Origin: JACOZM01 sp035289385
GTDB taxonomy: Archaea > Nanobdellota > Nanobdellia > Woesearchaeales > GW2011-AR9
Direction of reading: 5' to 3'
Assembly (NCBI GenBank): GCA_035289385.1
Contig: DATDXI010000014.1
Span: forward strand, 1-7,577
Length of the DNA stretch: 7,577 bases
Numbering within the stretch: the first letter of the stretch is position 1; every line of letters begins with the position of its first letter. Below the pieces are notes generated by a model. That model searched no databases. It was not told where the DNA came from and worked only from the letters and a program-made list of their open reading frames with translations. Position numbers and translations under genes: made by a program. This document shows positions 5,866 to 7,577 of the stretch, in pieces.

Positions 5866-6321
5866 ATGATTGACCAAGAAGTGCCTAGTTATGTGCTGCA
5901 TAAGTCAAAATCTCGTTCCTTGATCCCGAAAATGTTAGGTTTTTTAGTCTTGGGAGCGCTGTTTTATGCAGGAATTCTCTTAAACATCTCCCTGCTGGAA
6001 TTGCGCAATGAGGAAGAAAGCATCATCATCCTTATTTCTATGCTGATCTTGTTCCTAGTGATTAGCGTAGGAGTATATTTGGCGATCCGCCGCGCCAATC
6101 TGCCATATCTGTTTTACCGAGACAGGATCATGTTTAACGGTAATGCTATTCTTTATGCAGGAATCACTAATACTCAACCTCATCAAAACCTTTGGGATAA
6201 GATGTTTAAGACAGAATCGATCAATCTAGGAAATGATTTCAGCATCAAACATATCCCTCAAACCATGCAGATCCAGAATTATCTTCAGCAGCTGGTGCAA
6301 TATGGAAGAAGGATGAGATAA
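5866..6321 (+). CDS. Two-TM membrane protein with PH-like (bPH2-type) domain
   Basis: From the ATG at 5866 the protein has 151 residues. A short basic N-terminus (HKSKSRSLIPK) precedes two hydrophobic segments, about residues 23-44 (MLGFLVLGALFYAGILL) and 53-75 (SIIILISMLILFLVISVGVY). The rest (about 76-146) resembles the bacterial PH domain of YdbS-like membrane proteins. FYRDRIMFNGNAILYAGI would be the first strands, then NLWDKMFKTESINLG matches the conserved turn seen as 'q..l.r.fgt..i.l' in that family, then a terminal helix (QTMQIQNYLQQLVQY). The layout of two TM helices then a PH fold is typical of that family; its function is largely unknown. The stop codon TAA (6319-6321) overlaps the direct repeat that flanks the adjacent insertion-like element, so the insertion sits immediately behind the gene and leaves it intact. 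Confidence 0.75.
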   Translation: MIDQEVPSYVLHKSKSRSLIPKMLGFLVLGALFYAGILLNISLLELRNEEESIIILISMLILFLVISVGVYLAIRRANLPYLFYRDRIMFNGNAILYAGITNTQPHQNLWDKMFKTESINLGNDFSIKHIPQTMQIQNYLQQLVQYGRRMR

Positions 6322-6327
6322 ACAAAA
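6320..6327 (+). repeat. 8-bp direct repeat, left copy (putative target-site duplication)
   Basis: AAACAAAA lies directly before the left terminal inverted repeat that begins at 6328. An identical copy follows the right end. The sequence is A-rich, which lowers its weight somewhat. Confidence 0.7.
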
Positions 6328-6386
6328 GTACGTATTTAGTTCGGTTGAAGATAGTGGCTTGGTCAAGATGGAAAATTCTGTGACCT

Positions 6387-6417
6387 GCAAACAAGCAAAC
6401 TCATTTGCTTCGTTTGC
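6387..6417. repeat. 13-bp hairpin in the left half of the element
   Basis: GCAAAC-AAGCAAA (6387-6399) pairs with TTTGCTT-c-GTTTGC (6404-6417) across a CTCA loop with one bulged C. GTGA (6380-6383) and TCAC (6425-6428) may extend it. It is preceded by TGACCTGCAA (6381-6390), whose exact reverse complement occurs in the right-half hairpin (6549-6558). Confidence 0.7.
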
Positions 6418-6520
6418 TTGCAAATCACTGGCTTCGTAAGACACAATCAGTTGCGAGACTATGTGCTTAAACATCCACCAATCAAGCTACTTTTTACATG
6501 AAGTCTCGCTGAATTTTCCG

Positions 6521-6559
6521 TTGACCTGAGCGAGCAAGAAGCGAGCTCTTGCAGGTCAA
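6521..6559. repeat. Hairpin in the right half of the element
   Basis: TTGACCTG (6521-6528) pairs with CAGGTCAA (6552-6559). The interior carries GAGCGAGC and AAGCGAGC direct copies and a possible GCAAGA/TCTTGC stem. The left half of the element has no hairpin at the corresponding place (TTGGTCAA, 6359-6366), so the two arms are not simple mirror images. Confidence 0.6.
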
Positions 6560-6593
6560 TGCCACTATTTTCTTTGTAGAACTAAATATGTAC

Positions 6594-6601
6594 AAACAAA
6601 A
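6594..6601 (+). repeat. 8-bp direct repeat, right copy (putative target-site duplication)
   Basis: AAACAAAA follows the right terminal inverted repeat directly and is identical to 6320-6327. The match stops on both sides exactly at the element ends. Confidence 0.7.
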
Positions 6602-6650
6602 CAAGTTTTAATAAAGACAAATCCCATAACAATTCTGTCACACCAAACTT

Positions 6651-7577
6651 CTACAACGTATGATCCTTTCCTAAATATGATTCTACAAGCACCGATGTTA
6701 ACGATAAGATCAAAGGCCCCACCAACACTCCAATGACCCCAAAGAAGGCTATTCCTCCTAAAATTCCCACTAAGATAATCACCGGATGAACTTTAGCTTT
6801 ATCACCTATCAATTTTGGTCGTAGAAGATTATCTAAACTTGCTACAAAGATAAGGGAATACAAGAACAATCCTATCCCTTTCAGGATCAGAGGTGTAGAG
6901 TTCTGGAAAACACCATCCAGGAAGATGAATATGGCGGCTGGAGCCCAGACGATTCCTGTTCCAAGGTAAGGGATCAATGCTAAAAAACCCATGACTGCTC
7001 CCCAAAAGAAAGGAGAAGACACACCAAAAAGAAAGAAACCTAAAGCCCCAAACGCACCTTGAATAAAAGCTATGAGGAGATATCCATAAACAACCCCTCC
7101 TAATATTTCTTTGAGGCGCCCAACGAGATAGCTAAACTTTGCTGCAGGTATGCCTAACCATCCCTGAACATTTTTCATCAGCAATTGGCCATCTTTCAGG
7201 AAATAGAACATCGTGAAGAAGGTTACAAATAAGCTGAGGATCATCGCCGGCAAGCGGATCAGGAAGTGTGACCCTTTTTCGATAACCCAATTGGTGATGC
7301 TCCGAAGATTTTCCTTTAATGGAACACTGAATTCCGGGTCGCCAGCCAGCTCTTCAATAAAAGTACAGAACGTATTTTCGCATTCGCTAAAAAAGCCGAC
7401 AGCTAACTTTTGCTTGACTGTAACAAAGAGCACATACGACTCATTCACTAAAGCTTTGACAAAGAAAAGACCCGGCACGAGCAAGACTATAAGCACAAGA
7501 AGGCATACCAACAAGGCGGAGATAGACTTGTTACATTTCTTATTGAAGAAATGATATAGTGGACTCAAGGTAAATGC
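6651..7577 (-). CDS. AI-2E / PerM-family membrane protein, N-terminus outside the window
   Basis: The reading frame is open to the right edge (reading A-F-T-L-S-P from 7577), so the first few dozen residues are missing; 308 residues are visible of about 340-350 usual for the family. The TTG at 7568 is not a believable start, because family-like sequence (SPLYHFFNKK) already runs through it. Hydrophobic segments include SALLVCLLVLIVLLVPGLFF, then after a soluble loop MILSLFVTFFTMFYFLKDG, YGYLLIAFIQGAFGALGFFL, FWGAVMGFLALIPYLGTGIV, and a C-terminal block. That block holds the family signatures DNLLRPKLIG, VHPVIILVGILGGIAFFG and GVLVGPLIL. Members are multi-pass permease-like proteins, variously linked to autoinducer-2 export or sodium/proton exchange; the substrate here cannot be inferred. 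The gene is convergent with the PH-domain gene, with the MITE-like element between them. Confidence 0.9.
   Translation of the reverse strand, partial: AFTLSPLYHFFNKKCNKSISALLVCLLVLIVLLVPGLFFVKALVNESYVLFVTVKQKLAVGFFSECENTFCTFIEELAGDPEFSVPLKENLRSITNWVIEKGSHFLIRLPAMILSLFVTFFTMFYFLKDGQLLMKNVQGWLGIPAAKFSYLVGRLKEILGGVVYGYLLIAFIQGAFGALGFFLFGVSSPFFWGAVMGFLALIPYLGTGIVWAPAAIFIFLDGVFQNSTPLILKGIGLFLYSLIFVASLDNLLRPKLIGDKAKVHPVIILVGILGGIAFFGVIGVLVGPLILSLTSVLVESYLGKDHTL

Larger units (their letters stand above)
6328..6593. mobile_element. 266-bp MITE-like element with terminal inverted repeats
   Basis: The ends are a 15-bp inverted repeat with one mismatch: GTACGTATTTAGTTC (6328-6342) against GAACTAAATATGTAC (6579-6593). 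Further inverted matches lie inward: ATAGTGGC (6351-6358)/GCCACTAT (6561-6568), GGAAAATTC (6370-6378)/GAATTTTCC (6511-6519), and GCGAGACT (6453-6460)/AGTCTCGC (6502-6509). Identical 8-bp AAACAAAA copies flank it exactly. No convincing ORF is inside. Together this is the signature of a non-autonomous DNA transposon moved in trans; an 8-bp duplication occurs in several IS families, so I do not assign one. The alternative is a structured RNA gene, but the exact flanking repeat favours an insertion. It accounts for most of the 6322-6650 gap between the convergent PH-domain and AI-2E genes. Confidence 0.75.

Noticed and set aside
6226..6474. Minus-strand 82-residue ORF
   Set aside because: It spans the end of the PH-domain gene, the direct repeat and half of the inverted-repeat element, with no coding signal.
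6651..7568. AI-2E gene as complete with a TTG start at 7568
   Set aside because: The frame stays open to the window edge, family-like sequence continues through this codon, and the length is short for the family.

Overview
The window looks like an AT-rich archaeal chromosome segment, possibly from a DPANN-type lineage such as Woesearchaeota or Pacearchaeota. That is an inference from four things. TATA-like boxes sit about 25-30 bp upstream of several start codons, with little or no room for a leader. The single tRNA has no encoded CCA. Genes are compact and change strand often. The Hanks-type kinase carries a C-terminal region whose style I associate with DPANN hypothetical proteins. No marker gene fixes the taxonomy.

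Left end (1-1138): two tandem nested stem-loops of the same design (5-51 and 79-132) abut a decayed abortive-infection/toxin-antitoxin module of the AbiE type on the minus strand. The antitoxin-like gene abiEi (998-513) has lost its C-terminal part. The toxin-like abiEii (522 to about 107) is frameshifted near 310 and ends inside the second stem-loop. A perfect 17-nt palindrome lies at the predicted abiEi transcription start.

Centre (1139-4040): a 594-residue Ser/Thr kinase-like protein whose beta-3 lysine is replaced by arginine and which has an unassigned C-terminal domain of about 240 residues; a convergent class I SAM-dependent methyltransferase (minus); a divergent 62-residue ORF of unknown function; and directly after it a tRNA-Val(GAC). 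Behind the tRNA lie a perfect 21-nt palindrome and a short imperfect copy of the tRNA 3' end.

Right part (4041-7577): a 574-residue unrecognised coiled-coil protein (minus); a divergent two-TM protein with a PH-like domain of the bPH2 type (plus); a 266-bp non-coding element with terminal inverted repeats bounded by a perfect 8-bp direct repeat, which looks like a non-autonomous (MITE-like) insertion lying directly behind the PH-gene stop codon; and the C-terminal 308 residues of an AI-2E/PerM-family membrane protein running off the right edge (minus).

The genes do not form one pathway. Apart from the abiE pair they are single-gene transcription units in divergent or convergent arrangement. 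The strongest unexplained signals are the 266-bp element with its target-site duplication, the twin nested hairpins beside the broken toxin gene, and the kinase with a non-canonical catalytic lysine position and unknown C-terminal domain.
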